NCBI GenBank assembly: GCA_018003315.1
Contig: JAGNEJ010000022.1
Coordinates: 1-57,979 of the forward strand
Direction of reading: 5' to 3'
Source of the DNA: Verrucomicrobiales bacterium
GTDB lineage: Bacteria > Verrucomicrobiota > Verrucomicrobiia > Verrucomicrobiales > V1-33
DNA length: 57,979 nucleotides
Shown: piece by piece, positions 24,774 to 33,928 of the stretch
How the letters are laid out: each line of letters begins with the position of its first letter
Numbering within the stretch: position 1 is the stretch's first letter
Notes under the pieces: generated by a model
Seen by the model: the letters and a program-made list of their open reading frames with translations, nothing else
What the model was told of the DNA's origin: nothing
Databases searched by the model: none
Made by a program: the position numbers and the translations under genes

Positions 24774-26078
24774 ATGATTCGCGGCCTTGTTGGGATTTTT
24801 GTGCTCATCGCCATTGCGTGGGCGTTTTCGCTGAACCGGCGACAGATCAACTGGCGTACCATTGCGGGCGGACTCGTGCTCCAACTGATGCTGGCCGCTG
24901 CGTTCTTCAAGTTCGGAAGCTGGACGCAGTTGGCCATCGATCCCGTGGCCAGATTTTTTGCCGACGTCACCCGGTTCTCCGACAAGGGCGCGCAGATGCT
25001 GTTCGGACCTTTCATTGATGATGCCGCGATGCAGAAGCTTTTTGGATCGCAGTTTTACATTTTCGCCTTCCGGGTCCTGCCCACCATCATCTTCTTCTCC
25101 GCCCTGACCTCCGTGCTGTATTATCTGGGTGTGCTGCAGCGCATGGTTTTTGCCTTCGCCTGGGTCATGAAGCGGCTCATGCGCATGTCCGGAGCGGAAA
25201 GCCTGGCGGCAGCGGGCGAGGTGTTTCTGGGACAGACGGAATCCGCCCTGCTCATCAAGCCCTATGTGCCGACGATGACCCGGTCGGAAATGATGACGCT
25301 GATGATCGGCGGGCTTGCCACCATTGCCGGCGGAGTCATGGCCGCCTACATTGGCATGCTCAGCGGCGGGGACCAGGCCAGGGCGCTGGAAATTTCCCGC
25401 AATCTGCTCTGCGCCAGCCTCATGAATGCCCCGGCAGCCATCATCATGGCCAAACTGCTGGTGCCGGAAATCGAGGCGGTGAACGAATCCCTCACCGTGC
25501 CGCGTGACAGGATGGGGGCCAACCTTTTCGATGCCATGGCCGGCGGAACCACTGAGGGTCTGAAGCTGGCATTGAACGTGGGGGCCATGCTCATTGCCTT
25601 TGTCGCCTTCGTTCACTTCCTCAATTATTTCCTCGGCGGCATCGGCGGCGTTTCGTTCGGCGGGGAGTCGCTCAACGCCTGCATTTCCCGGTGGAGCGGC
25701 GGGGCGTTCCAGGGTCTTTCGCTGCAAAGCATCCTCGGCACCCTGTTTGCCCCGCTGGCCTGGCTCGCCGGAGTGGAAGGCGGTCAGGATCTGCTCAAGG
25801 CCGGCAGCCTGCTGGGCACCAAGCTGGCGCTCAACGAATTCATTTCCTATGACCAACTGGGCCAGATGAAAGACAGCCTCCAGCCGAAAACGGTGTTCCT
25901 GATGCAGTTCGCCCTCTGCGGATTCGCGAACATCGGCAGTATTGGCATTCAGATCGGCGGCATTTCGACCATTGCCCCCAGTCAGAGGGAAACTTTGGCG
26001 CGCTTTGGCGTTAGGGCTTTGCTGGGCGGCACGCTGGCCACCCTGTTGAGTGCGGCGATGGCGGGCATGTTTTTCTGA
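24774..26078 (+). CDS. Concentrative nucleoside transporter (NupC/CNT family)
   Basis: 434 residues, mostly hydrophobic helices. Family features include FSLNRRQINWRTI near the N-terminus, the GQTESALLIKPYV block that forms part of the nucleoside site, MTLMIGGLATIAGGVMAAYIG, and NEFISYDQL followed by CGFANIGSIGIQIGG. It imports nucleosides with H+ or Na+ across the inner membrane. It lies 9 bp before the glycosyltransferase gene, suggesting cotranscription without an obvious functional tie. Confidence 0.94.
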   Translation: MIRGLVGIFVLIAIAWAFSLNRRQINWRTIAGGLVLQLMLAAAFFKFGSWTQLAIDPVARFFADVTRFSDKGAQMLFGPFIDDAAMQKLFGSQFYIFAFRVLPTIIFFSALTSVLYYLGVLQRMVFAFAWVMKRLMRMSGAESLAAAGEVFLGQTESALLIKPYVPTMTRSEMMTLMIGGLATIAGGVMAAYIGMLSGGDQARALEISRNLLCASLMNAPAAIIMAKLLVPEIEAVNESLTVPRDRMGANLFDAMAGGTTEGLKLALNVGAMLIAFVAFVHFLNYFLGGIGGVSFGGESLNACISRWSGGAFQGLSLQSILGTLFAPLAWLAGVEGGQDLLKAGSLLGTKLALNEFISYDQLGQMKDSLQPKTVFLMQFALCGFANIGSIGIQIGGISTIAPSQRETLARFGVRALLGGTLATLLSAAMAGMFF

Positions 26079-26087
26079 CCCGATCCC

Positions 26088-26813
26088 ATGCCGGAGGACC
26101 CGACGCTTTCGATCATCATCCCCTGTCTGAACGACGCGGTGGAACTGCGCCACTGTCTGGTGCGACTGGAGAATGTCAGGAAATCCGGAGCGGAAATCGT
26201 CGTCTGTGATGCCACGGAGGATGAATCCTGCCGGGATGTGGCTCGCGAATTTTCCGTGCCGGTGGTGCGCTGTGCGGGCGGCGGACGCGGCCCGCAGCTC
26301 AATGCGGGTGCCGCGGCGGCCCGGGGAGAGGTTTTGCTATTCAATCATTGCGACACCTTGCTGCTGCCGGACCATGTGACGGCGGTGCGGCAGGCGGTGC
26401 AGCGTTCGCATCCGCCCTTTCGTTGCGGGGCCTTTTTCAAGGATCTGCCGTGGCATTACCCGCGCTGGGCCTGGGCGGATTCGCTGGTGCGGCGCTGGTC
26501 AACCGACTTTGGAACGGTGTATGGCGATCAGACGCAGTTCTTTCGCCGCAGTCACTTCGAACGGCTCGGGGGCTACCCTGACATTCCCATCATGGAGGAC
26601 GTGGTGATGTCCGGGCGCATGCGCCGCGGAGGCGGCTTCCTTCTTCTGGATCCGCCGCTGCGCACGTCGATGCGGCGATTTCAACAGCGCGGACGCTTGA
26701 AAAATCGGGCGCAAAACCTGCTGCTGCTCGCGCTGTTCCATGCCGGGATCGCCACTCCACAGGGCATCTACCGCTGGTATTACCGGCGCTCTGCCGCACG
26801 GAAGCCGAACTGA
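26088..26813 (+). CDS. Family 2 glycosyltransferase
   Basis: 241 residues with a GT-A fold: LSIIIPCLNDAVEL at the start, AGGGRGPQLNAGAAAARGEVLLFNHCDT carrying the metal-binding region (HCDT, where relatives have HADT), YGDQTQFFRR and PIMEDVVMSGRMRR, then RTSMRRFQQRGRLKN. This arrangement is that of the TIGR04283-type glycosyltransferases, whose acceptor is not established. It lacks a membrane domain except a weak hydrophobic stretch near the C-terminus. Confidence 0.9.
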   Translation: MPEDPTLSIIIPCLNDAVELRHCLVRLENVRKSGAEIVVCDATEDESCRDVAREFSVPVVRCAGGGRGPQLNAGAAAARGEVLLFNHCDTLLLPDHVTAVRQAVQRSHPPFRCGAFFKDLPWHYPRWAWADSLVRRWSTDFGTVYGDQTQFFRRSHFERLGGYPDIPIMEDVVMSGRMRRGGGFLLLDPPLRTSMRRFQQRGRLKNRAQNLLLLALFHAGIATPQGIYRWYYRRSAARKPN

Positions 26814-26889
26814 CCGGTGGAAAATTTGTCCTTGGGCGGTGTCTGGATGCCGCTACGGTGATCGTGAGTCGTCCATTTTGCAGCACCCC

Positions 26890-28257
26890 ATGTCCCAGCC
26901 AACCGGTCGTCAGGATATCCGCCATGCCTTGCGTGAACACCGCGTCGAACCGACCCGCGGCATGGGGCAGAACTTCCTGACGGACCGCGGGGTGGCGGCG
27001 TGGATTGTGGACCAACTGGAGATCGGTCCTGACGATGCCGTGTTGGAAATTGGACCCGGCCTGGGCGCCCTGACTGAACACCTGGCAGGGAAGGGGCGGG
27101 AGACCCTGCTGCTGGAAAAGGATGCGCGGCTGGCGGCGAGGCTGCGCCAGGAACCGGCAGGCCTGCAGGCGCGTGTTATCGAAGGGGATGCGGTGCGTTT
27201 CGACCTCCGTTCGTTGTTCAAGCTGCGTCCGCTCAAAGTCATCGGCGCACTACCGTATTCCTGCGGCACGGAGATCGTCCGCCATTTCCTGACAAATCCC
27301 AGTCCGGTGGACCGCGCGGTCTTTGTTCTGCAGAAGGAGGTGGTGGACCGCATGTGCGCCGCGCCGGGCACGCCGGACCGCGGGCTGCTCAGCCTGCGCG
27401 TGCAGGCGCGGTGGAATGCGGCGGCGCTGCGCACGCTGCCGCCTGACATTTTTGTGCCGCGGCCCAGGGTGGATTCCGCGGTGGTGCTGCTGACCCCGCG
27501 CTGCCGGACGGAACTGCCGGTTTTTGACGATGCCATCCTCGACCGGCTGCTGCGCATGGGATTCAGCCAGCGGCGGAAAATGCTGCGCAAGCTGCTTCCG
27601 GATCTGGGCGTGGGGTGGGGGGAGGTTGCGGTGTCGCTGGGATTTCCCGCCACAGCGCGGGCGGAGCATTTGAGCCTGGCGCAGTGGGTCGGCCTGGCCC
27701 GGCTGGCAGATCCACATGTGCTGAAGGACATTCCACAGCGTGGGGAGGAGGTGTTCGACGTGGTGGATGATGCCAATCAGACCATTGGACAGCGCACCCG
27801 GCGGGAGGTGCATGCGCTGGGCCTGCGCCACCGTGCGGTGCATGTGTTTGTGCTCAACTCCCGCAGCGAACTGTTCCTGCAGAAACGCAGCCACCTCAAG
27901 GATGCCGAGCCGGGAAAATGGGACACCAGCGCCGCCGGTCATCTGGATGCCGGGGAGGATTACCTGCCGGCCGCCGTCCGGGAACTGGAGGAGGAGCTGG
28001 GCATCTCCATGCGGGCGGATCAGCTGATTGCCCTTGGCCGGATCAGTGCCGGTCCGGCGACCGGATGGGAATTCGTGGAGATGTTTGCGACGCAGTGGGA
28101 CGGCAGGATGCAGTGGCCGGCTGCGGAAATCGAGGGTGGGGCCTGGTTCCCGCTGGAGGAAGTGGACGCATGGGTCGAACGGCGTCCGCAGGATTTCGCC
28201 TCCGGATTCATCGAGTGTTGGAAGGCCAGCGAATTCTGGAAGCCGCGGATTTCCTGA
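26890..28257 (+). CDS. RsmA/KsgA-like rRNA dimethyltransferase fused to a NUDIX hydrolase
   Basis: 455 residues in two domains. Residues 1-275 follow RsmA: TRGMGQNFL, the SAM motif VLEIGPGLGALTEHL, IEGDAV, FVPRPRVDSAVV and FSQRRKMLRKLL. The methyltransferase motif that is NLPY in RsmA reads ALPY here (A120), so the Asn that normally holds the target adenine is missing. Residues 285-455 form a NUDIX domain of the YfcD/Idi-like type with a perfect Nudix box (G350, E356, REL-EEELGI 364-372). RsmA dimethylates two adenines of 16S helix 45. The start ATG is at MSQPTGRQDI; the open frame upstream lacks homology. It is either a bifunctional enzyme or one with reduced methylation activity. Confidence 0.88.
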   Translation: MSQPTGRQDIRHALREHRVEPTRGMGQNFLTDRGVAAWIVDQLEIGPDDAVLEIGPGLGALTEHLAGKGRETLLLEKDARLAARLRQEPAGLQARVIEGDAVRFDLRSLFKLRPLKVIGALPYSCGTEIVRHFLTNPSPVDRAVFVLQKEVVDRMCAAPGTPDRGLLSLRVQARWNAAALRTLPPDIFVPRPRVDSAVVLLTPRCRTELPVFDDAILDRLLRMGFSQRRKMLRKLLPDLGVGWGEVAVSLGFPATARAEHLSLAQWVGLARLADPHVLKDIPQRGEEVFDVVDDANQTIGQRTRREVHALGLRHRAVHVFVLNSRSELFLQKRSHLKDAEPGKWDTSAAGHLDAGEDYLPAAVRELEEELGISMRADQLIALGRISAGPATGWEFVEMFATQWDGRMQWPAAEIEGGAWFPLEEVDAWVERRPQDFASGFIECWKASEFWKPRIS

Positions 28258-28268
28258 CAAAACATTCG

Positions 28269-29666
28269 CTAACTTTTCAAATGCGGAGGCAGGGAGGAAA
28301 TGACCGGAGTTTGGGCGTCGAGGGAGATGTCCTTGGTTTGGAAACGCTTCAGGTCGTGCGCAAAGCCCGGATAGGAAGTGTCTGCGCAGGCGGCGTCCTC
28401 GATGACCGTTTCGCCTTCGGCAAAGAGTCCGGCCACCGCAAAGGCCATGGCGATGCGGTGGTCGCCGAAGGAGGGAATTCTGGCTCCATGCAGCGGTTTG
28501 CCACCTTCAATTTCCAGCCCGTCGTAAAGCTCCCTGACTTCCACTCCCATGAGGCGCAGATTCTGAGCGACGGCTGAGAGGCGGTCGGATTCCTTGACGC
28601 GCAGTTCCTGGGCATCGCGGATGACGGTGCGTCCGTTTGCCAGGGCGCCGGCCACTGCGAGGATCGGCAGTTCATCGATCACGTTGGGGATTTCATCCCC
28701 CGCAATGACCGTGCCGCGCAGCGGTGCGCCTTTTACGGCGACGTTTCCTAGCGGTTCGCACTGGTCCAGGTCTCCGAGCACTTCGGTGATTTGCGCCCCC
28801 ATGCGCAGGAGCACTTTCAGCACGCCAGTCCGCGTGGGATTGAGTCCCACATTGCGCACGATGAGGTCCGAACCAGGCTGGGCGGCGGCGGCGACGATCC
28901 AGAATGCGGCGCTGGAAATGTCCCCCGGCACCGTGAAGTCACGGCTTTCAGGAATCTGGCCACCGTAGATGGTGACGCTGTGTTCATGGCGCAGGGTTTT
29001 GATTCCGAAAAAGCGGAACATCGTTTCCGTGTGGTCGCGGGTCGCCTGCGGTTCGACCACCGTCGTCTTTCCCTCCGCAAAGAGGCCTGCCAGGAGCACC
29101 GCGCTTTTGACTTGGGCGCTGGCCACGGGCAGCGTGTAGCGGATTGGACGCAGCCGACCTCCGTTGATGACCAGCGGAGGGGCGCCATTGGCCCCCTCGG
29201 CCACCAGTTCGGCACCCATCTCCGACAGCGGTTCGATGACGCGCTTCATGGGGCGGCGCGAGAGTGAGGGATCGCCGGTAAGGCGTGAGGTGAAGGGTTG
29301 TCCGGCCAGGATGCCGCTGAGCAACCGCATGGTGGTTCCGGAGTTTCCGCAGTAAAGATCGCGCGTTGGTGCGGTGAACGTTCCCCCGCATCCGTGTACC
29401 AGCAGCCGGGTCGGGCCGAGCTTCCGTCCGGCGGGGTCCGGGTTCCAGGGGTTGCCAAGCTCGTCGAGGGCTTCGATTTTGACACCCAGACTGCGCAGGC
29501 ACTCCACGGTGGCCAGACAGTCCTCGCTGGCCAGAAAACCGTCGATGAGACACGGGCCGTTTGATAGTGCGGCGAGCATCGCGGCACGGTGGGAAATGGA
29601 TTTGTCACCGGGGACGCTGAGTTCAGCGCCGATGGGCTTGGCTCGTTTGACGCGGTATTCTGCCAT
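28269..29666 (-). CDS. aroA: 3-phosphoshikimate 1-carboxyvinyltransferase (EPSP synthase)
   Basis: About 465 residues, a little longer than the usual 430. The start PGDKSISHRAAMLAAL, then LYCGNSGTTMRLLSGILA, LTGDPSLSRRPMKRVIEPL, IPNVIDELPILAVAGA, ESDRL and FGDHRIAMAF are the substrate-binding blocks. It joins PEP to shikimate 3-phosphate in aromatic amino acid synthesis. The ATG at 29666 is used; a TTG at 29678 that overlaps the tyrA stop is an alternative. It is cotranscribed with tyrA upstream, a frequent pairing in the pathway. Confidence 0.96.
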   Translation of the reverse strand: MAEYRVKRAKPIGAELSVPGDKSISHRAAMLAALSNGPCLIDGFLASEDCLATVECLRSLGVKIEALDELGNPWNPDPAGRKLGPTRLLVHGCGGTFTAPTRDLYCGNSGTTMRLLSGILAGQPFTSRLTGDPSLSRRPMKRVIEPLSEMGAELVAEGANGAPPLVINGGRLRPIRYTLPVASAQVKSAVLLAGLFAEGKTTVVEPQATRDHTETMFRFFGIKTLRHEHSVTIYGGQIPESRDFTVPGDISSAAFWIVAAAAQPGSDLIVRNVGLNPTRTGVLKVLLRMGAQITEVLGDLDQCEPLGNVAVKGAPLRGTVIAGDEIPNVIDELPILAVAGALANGRTVIRDAQELRVKESDRLSAVAQNLRLMGVEVRELYDGLEIEGGKPLHGARIPSFGDHRIAMAFAVAGLFAEGETVIEDAACADTSYPGFAHDLKRFQTKDISLDAQTPVISSLPPHLKS

Positions 29667-29674
29667 GTGGGAAG

Positions 29675-30577
29675 TCAAGGGTGGTTTGAAGTGGGCTCCG
29701 GGGGAGGCTGGGGGCCGTCGATCCGGCGAGGATAGCGGGCATCACGCAGGGCTTTTGCCGCCGTCAACCGGGTGAAAAGCGCCTGATCCTCCACTTTTTC
29801 AAGCATTTCAAGCAGTTCGCCCAGATTCCGTTGCAGCTTGCGCGCGGCATCCAGCACCGCGGTTCGGTTTGTCATGAGAATTTCCTTCCACATGGCCGGG
29901 TCGCCACTGGCTACCCGCGTGGTGTCACGCAGTCCTCCGGCGGCCAGGGCGCCAAGTTCCGGCTGTTCTGCCAGGGCTGCCAGGGTGACGGCTGCCGCTG
30001 CCAGGTGGGGCATGTGGCTGACATGGGCCACCGCGGCATCGTGCGCCGCGGCATTCATTTCCACGACGCGGCAGCCCAGCGTTTCCCAAAAGTTGCGAAC
30101 CCGCTGCAGCGCGCCGGGGCTGGTATCCGGTTCGGGTGTCAGCAGGCAGGCCGCACTAGCAAACAGTCCGGTCCGGGCGGCATCCAGCCCCACTTCATGG
30201 GATCCGGCCATGGGGTGACTGCCGACAAAGGGAATCCCCGCCTTGCGGAGAATGCATCCCGCACCGTCCAGCACCGCCTGTTTGACGCTGCCGACATCCG
30301 TCACCACCGCGTCCAGCTCCAGTTGGCAGGCCGCCAGCCGACGGGCCAGGGATTCATAGGTGCCGGTGGGAGTGGTTAGAATGATCAAACTGGCTCCCTG
30401 CACCGCCTGCGCCAGATCCGTCGTGGCCACGGCGGCCAGCCCATGGATGCGAATGGCCGCCGCGGTTTCCTCCCGCCGCGCCCATGCCTGCATCCGCCAG
30501 CCCAGCCGCAGGCCGTCCTGCAGCAGCGAGCCGCCGAGCAGGCCGGGACCGAGAATGGCAATGGTGCGTTCGTTCAT
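29675..30577 (-). CDS. tyrA: Prephenate/arogenate dehydrogenase
   Basis: About 300 residues. An NAD(P)-binding start (IAILGPGLLGGSLL), then VTDVGSVKQ, FVGSHPMAGSHEVGLDAA, HVSHMPHLAAAAV and GGLRDTTRVASGDPAMWKEI, the conserved TyrA blocks. It makes 4-hydroxyphenylpyruvate (or tyrosine from arogenate). No chorismate mutase or ACT domain is fused to it. The ATG at 30577 gives the dinucleotide-binding strand right at the N-terminus; the frame upstream is open but not family-like. aroA follows 8 bp later. Confidence 0.95.
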   Translation of the reverse strand: MNERTIAILGPGLLGGSLLQDGLRLGWRMQAWARREETAAAIRIHGLAAVATTDLAQAVQGASLIILTTPTGTYESLARRLAACQLELDAVVTDVGSVKQAVLDGAGCILRKAGIPFVGSHPMAGSHEVGLDAARTGLFASAACLLTPEPDTSPGALQRVRNFWETLGCRVVEMNAAAHDAAVAHVSHMPHLAAAAVTLAALAEQPELGALAAGGLRDTTRVASGDPAMWKEILMTNRTAVLDAARKLQRNLGELLEMLEKVEDQALFTRLTAAKALRDARYPRRIDGPQPPPEPTSNHP

Positions 30578-30657
30578 GGGGTTTGGGAAATCGCGCCGCA
30601 GGGAATCCAGATTCCCCGTGAAGTCATGCGGAAGTTTCCGGCTTCTGCACCGGGGGA

Positions 30658-32028
30658 TCAGCGTTCCCCGCGCAGGGCTCTGGCCGGGTCTTCCCTGGAG
30701 CTGAAAAACGCCGGCAGCAGGGCCGCCCCCGAGCACAGCACGAAGGCGGGCAGGCAAATCCAGAACACGTCCATGGGGCGCAGGTAGGCGGGCAGTTCCG
30801 CCAGCCCATAGACATCCGCCGGAAAGATCTGGATGTTGAAGGCATTGGCCAGCGTGGAGCGGATGCCATTGCGGTAGTGCAGCACCAGCAGTCCGCCGAT
30901 GGCTCCCAGAATCACGCCCAGCAGCCCGACCACCATGCCCTGGCCCAGAAAGATGCCCAGCACCTGGCTGGTTTTCGCTCCCAAGGCGCGAACCATTCCG
31001 ATCTCCCTCCGCTTCTGCACGGCAAAGATGATCATGCTGATCATGGTCGAAAATGCCGCCACCAGGACGATGATCATCAGCACCAGAAACATCATGCTGC
31101 GTTCGTTCTGGATCGCGTCGAAAAAGGTTCGATTCTTGTCGATCCAGGTGAAGCCGCCCCAGTTTGGCGGCGCCGTTTCCAGAATCCGCGCCAGGTATTC
31201 GTCCGCGCGGAAGGCATCGGATGTGGTCACCGAGAGGCCGCTGACGTAATCATTTTCCCCGTGTCCGCTCAGGGTTTGGCCGCTTTCCAGGGAGAGGACC
31301 ACGTAGTCCGCGTGCTGCAGGGAATTGAAGAGCCCGGCCACCACATATTCATTGGGCACCAGCAGGCGGTCCATTTTTTCCTCGATGGATTTGCGCTCCT
31401 CCGGCTTGTCCTTCGTCTTTTCCCACTCCGCCCAGGCTTTTCGCACTTCCTTCATGTTTTCCGGCGAAAAGGCATTGACCTTGTCCCCCACATCCACGCC
31501 CAGTCGGCTGGCCAGCCGTTCGTTCATCACCAGATTGTCCCCGTCCCGGCCGGAACCGAGATCAAATTCCCCGCGCACCATCATCTTGCGGATTTTTGCG
31601 GCCTGATCCTTGTCCGCTGGATCCAGTCCCAGAAAATGCGCGATTTCCGGACGCGGGGAGCCTTCGATGTCCGGTTCCACCAGCGTTGTCAGGGCGACAA
31701 AGGGAGTGACTTCCAGCACGTCGGGCTGGGTCTTGAGTTGCTGCTGCATTTCCCGCCAGCCCTTGAATTCCGGCGGCACCGGCACCGGCTCGCCTTTCTC
31801 GTCGAGCAGCGGACCGCGCTCTGCCTCGGTGTCGTTCAGCACGATCTGCGCCTGCAACCCGAGGATTCCCTCCTTGATCTGCCGTTCGAATCCGCTCATC
31901 ACGCCGATGACCACAATGAGCACGCCCACCCCCAGCAGCACACCCAGGATCGACAGCAGGGTGATCAGGGAAAAAAACGTGCCCCTGGGCTTGAGGTAAC
32001 GCAGCGCGAGGAACCAGATGAATTTCAT
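30658..32028 (-). CDS. Lipoprotein-releasing ABC transporter permease (LolC/LolE type)
   Basis: 456 residues. The N-terminus FIWFLALRYLKPRGTFFSLITLLSILGVLLGVGVLI is the LolC/E first helix (FIWFLALRYLKPRG then ITLLSILGVLLGV), followed by MSGFERQIKEGILG, a long periplasmic domain (about 50-325) and three C-terminal helices with the FtsX-like block KRREIGMVRALGAKTSQV. It moves lipoproteins from the inner membrane to the LolA carrier together with the ATPase LolD, which is not adjacent here. The periplasmic domain has a charged insert (KAWAEWEKTKDKPEERKSIEEK). The start ATG is at 32028. Confidence 0.9.
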   Translation of the reverse strand: MKFIWFLALRYLKPRGTFFSLITLLSILGVLLGVGVLIVVIGVMSGFERQIKEGILGLQAQIVLNDTEAERGPLLDEKGEPVPVPPEFKGWREMQQQLKTQPDVLEVTPFVALTTLVEPDIEGSPRPEIAHFLGLDPADKDQAAKIRKMMVRGEFDLGSGRDGDNLVMNERLASRLGVDVGDKVNAFSPENMKEVRKAWAEWEKTKDKPEERKSIEEKMDRLLVPNEYVVAGLFNSLQHADYVVLSLESGQTLSGHGENDYVSGLSVTTSDAFRADEYLARILETAPPNWGGFTWIDKNRTFFDAIQNERSMMFLVLMIIVLVAAFSTMISMIIFAVQKRREIGMVRALGAKTSQVLGIFLGQGMVVGLLGVILGAIGGLLVLHYRNGIRSTLANAFNIQIFPADVYGLAELPAYLRPMDVFWICLPAFVLCSGAALLPAFFSSREDPARALRGER

Positions 32029-32143
32029 GGGCGGCAAAATCGGGAGGAAGCCCGGAATTGCAAGAGCCGTCCGCCGCCCCGGGACACGGCCTACCAGCCA
32101 TCGGCATTGGACAGCGTTTGCATCGTGCTGTTTGCTCGTCGGC

Positions 32144-33928
32144 ATGAACGACCCCGCCTGTGCTTGCCTTCTCAAAAAATCCCTGCGCAACTGGTTCGCC
32201 GGAGTGCGCCGTTGCCGACGTCGGTTTTTGCTCGCTTTTGCCTACATGGGCGTGCTGGTCGGGCTGTGCCTCAATCTGGGGGAGAATTATCCGTTTTCGC
32301 CCTTTCCGATGTATGGAAATCCCAAGCCGGAGGACGTGGATTATTTTTTCCTGACCGACGCCGGCGGCAATCCACTGTCCACGCAGGACTACGCCGGGAT
32401 GACCGCGCCGCAGATCAAAAAGCGGATCAATTCCTCCATCGAGGCCCTGCGCGACAGCCTGGGCGGCGACAATAAGGCCGAGGCAACGCTGTCCGAGGCC
32501 CTGAGGGGAATTCTCCTGCAACTGAGGGAGAAAAAATTCCCCGAGCCGAAGAGCAGCCATCCGAAAAAAATCGACCCTGCCCTGCTGGCTGCGGTGGCCA
32601 AAGCGGAGTTGGCGAAAATGCGGGAGGATGCGGCGAAGAAGACGCCGGCGCTGATCCAGTGGCCTGCCGGGGTGCAATTGAAGATGGGCTTGATCGAGAC
32701 GACCGAGCAGGGGTTTCGCGAACAGTTCCGCACGGTGACCGAACTGTCCGATGCCGGGCCGCCGACCACGGGGGAACATGTGGTGCGTCCGCCGGGCAGC
32801 GCCGCCACGGGAATGCTGGATACCATGCGCAGTTTCGGACTCCAGCATGCCTGGCTGCTGGGAGGACTCGCGGTGTGCCTGGCTGCACTGCGGCTATTCC
32901 CCCCGGGGTGGCGGCAGTTTGCCTTGGGGGGCAGCGACCGCTGGAATACCGGACGCCTCGAGGGACTCTGCCTGCGGGCGGGGCTGGCGTATGTCATGTG
33001 GCAGTCGCTGCAGGTCAGGGTGGAGTATTCCTCCCTGCCGAAGCCTGCCGGACTTGCCTGGTTTGACCTCCAGTGGCTGCGGGATGCGGTGCTGTGGTTT
33101 GGCACGCCGGAGCATTGGAATTCCATGCAGTCCTGGCTGCTGCCCATGCTGGTCTGGTATGTGCTCGGCTGGGGTGCGGTGGTGCCGCTCACGGTCGTGA
33201 CCTTCACCCAGATTTTCGCCCGTTCGCTCTACGCCTCGCAGGGGGCACCGCATCACGGTCATCAGATCATCGGTCTGGTGTTTGCAGCCCAAATGCTGGT
33301 CGCCTGGGCGGTGCTGGCCGGACGCCTGTGGCGCTGGATCAGAAAGTCCCCGGCGCCACCCGCGCCCTGGCTGCGCTGGGGAAACTGGTCGTCCAGTTGG
33401 CTCTTTGCGGCAGCCACCATTGCGGCGGCCTATTTCATCACGGTCGTGACCAAGCTCGATGAGTCCAACGGTCGGTGGATCAAGAACGCCCACTATTTTT
33501 CCAACCAGATCGTCAAGACCCACCGGCAGAACTTTTATAACGATCTCAATCCCGAATATCTCAAGGGCGTTCCCGCAGTGGCCCAGGAATCGCCGGATCC
33601 TGACAACGACCGCTACCGCCACAACATTCCGCAGCAGGCTGACTGGATGCTCAAGCATCCCCTGCAGGCGAAGGTTTTTTTCACCCTGGGCTTCATCATG
33701 GAAGCCACCTCGCTGTTCCTCATTCTCTCGCGCAGCCTCGCCCTGCTCTACGGAGTGCTCATCATCGCCTTTCACCTGCTAGTGCTGTGGCTGATGCAGC
33801 TCACCTTTCCGCTCAATGTGGAAACGGTGCTCGTGGTCTGCGTCAACCTGCCCGGATGGCTCATTTTCCTCGCCAGGCGCCGGCTGCTGTCGGAGCCGTC
33901 GGGGGCGCAGTCAACGTCCGCCGCCTGA
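32144..33928 (+). CDS. Multi-pass membrane protein of unknown function
   Basis: About 594 residues. One helix near the N-terminus (28-46) is followed by a large polar domain of nearly 190 residues and then at least six hydrophobic segments. PFSPFPMYGNPKPEDVDYFFL after the first helix is a distinctive stretch. The C-terminal half (WLRDAVLWFGTPEHWNSMQSWLLPML, then a soluble loop with HRQNFYNDLNPEYL, then two helices) is loosely like HTTM/vitamin K carboxylase-type membrane proteins, but I cannot confirm it. The ATG at 32144 is preferred over a start 126 bp upstream that would overlap the divergent permease gene. Its 3' end overlaps the next gene by 18 bp, tail to tail. Confidence 0.8.
   Translation: MNDPACACLLKKSLRNWFAGVRRCRRRFLLAFAYMGVLVGLCLNLGENYPFSPFPMYGNPKPEDVDYFFLTDAGGNPLSTQDYAGMTAPQIKKRINSSIEALRDSLGGDNKAEATLSEALRGILLQLREKKFPEPKSSHPKKIDPALLAAVAKAELAKMREDAAKKTPALIQWPAGVQLKMGLIETTEQGFREQFRTVTELSDAGPPTTGEHVVRPPGSAATGMLDTMRSFGLQHAWLLGGLAVCLAALRLFPPGWRQFALGGSDRWNTGRLEGLCLRAGLAYVMWQSLQVRVEYSSLPKPAGLAWFDLQWLRDAVLWFGTPEHWNSMQSWLLPMLVWYVLGWGAVVPLTVVTFTQIFARSLYASQGAPHHGHQIIGLVFAAQMLVAWAVLAGRLWRWIRKSPAPPAPWLRWGNWSSSWLFAAATIAAAYFITVVTKLDESNGRWIKNAHYFSNQIVKTHRQNFYNDLNPEYLKGVPAVAQESPDPDNDRYRHNIPQQADWMLKHPLQAKVFFTLGFIMEATSLFLILSRSLALLYGVLIIAFHLLVLWLMQLTFPLNVETVLVVCVNLPGWLIFLARRRLLSEPSGAQSTSAA

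Noticed and set aside
24714-26153. 479-codon open frame on the minus strand
   Set aside because: Antisense to the CNT transporter gene; rich in His, Gly and Gln with no family signature.
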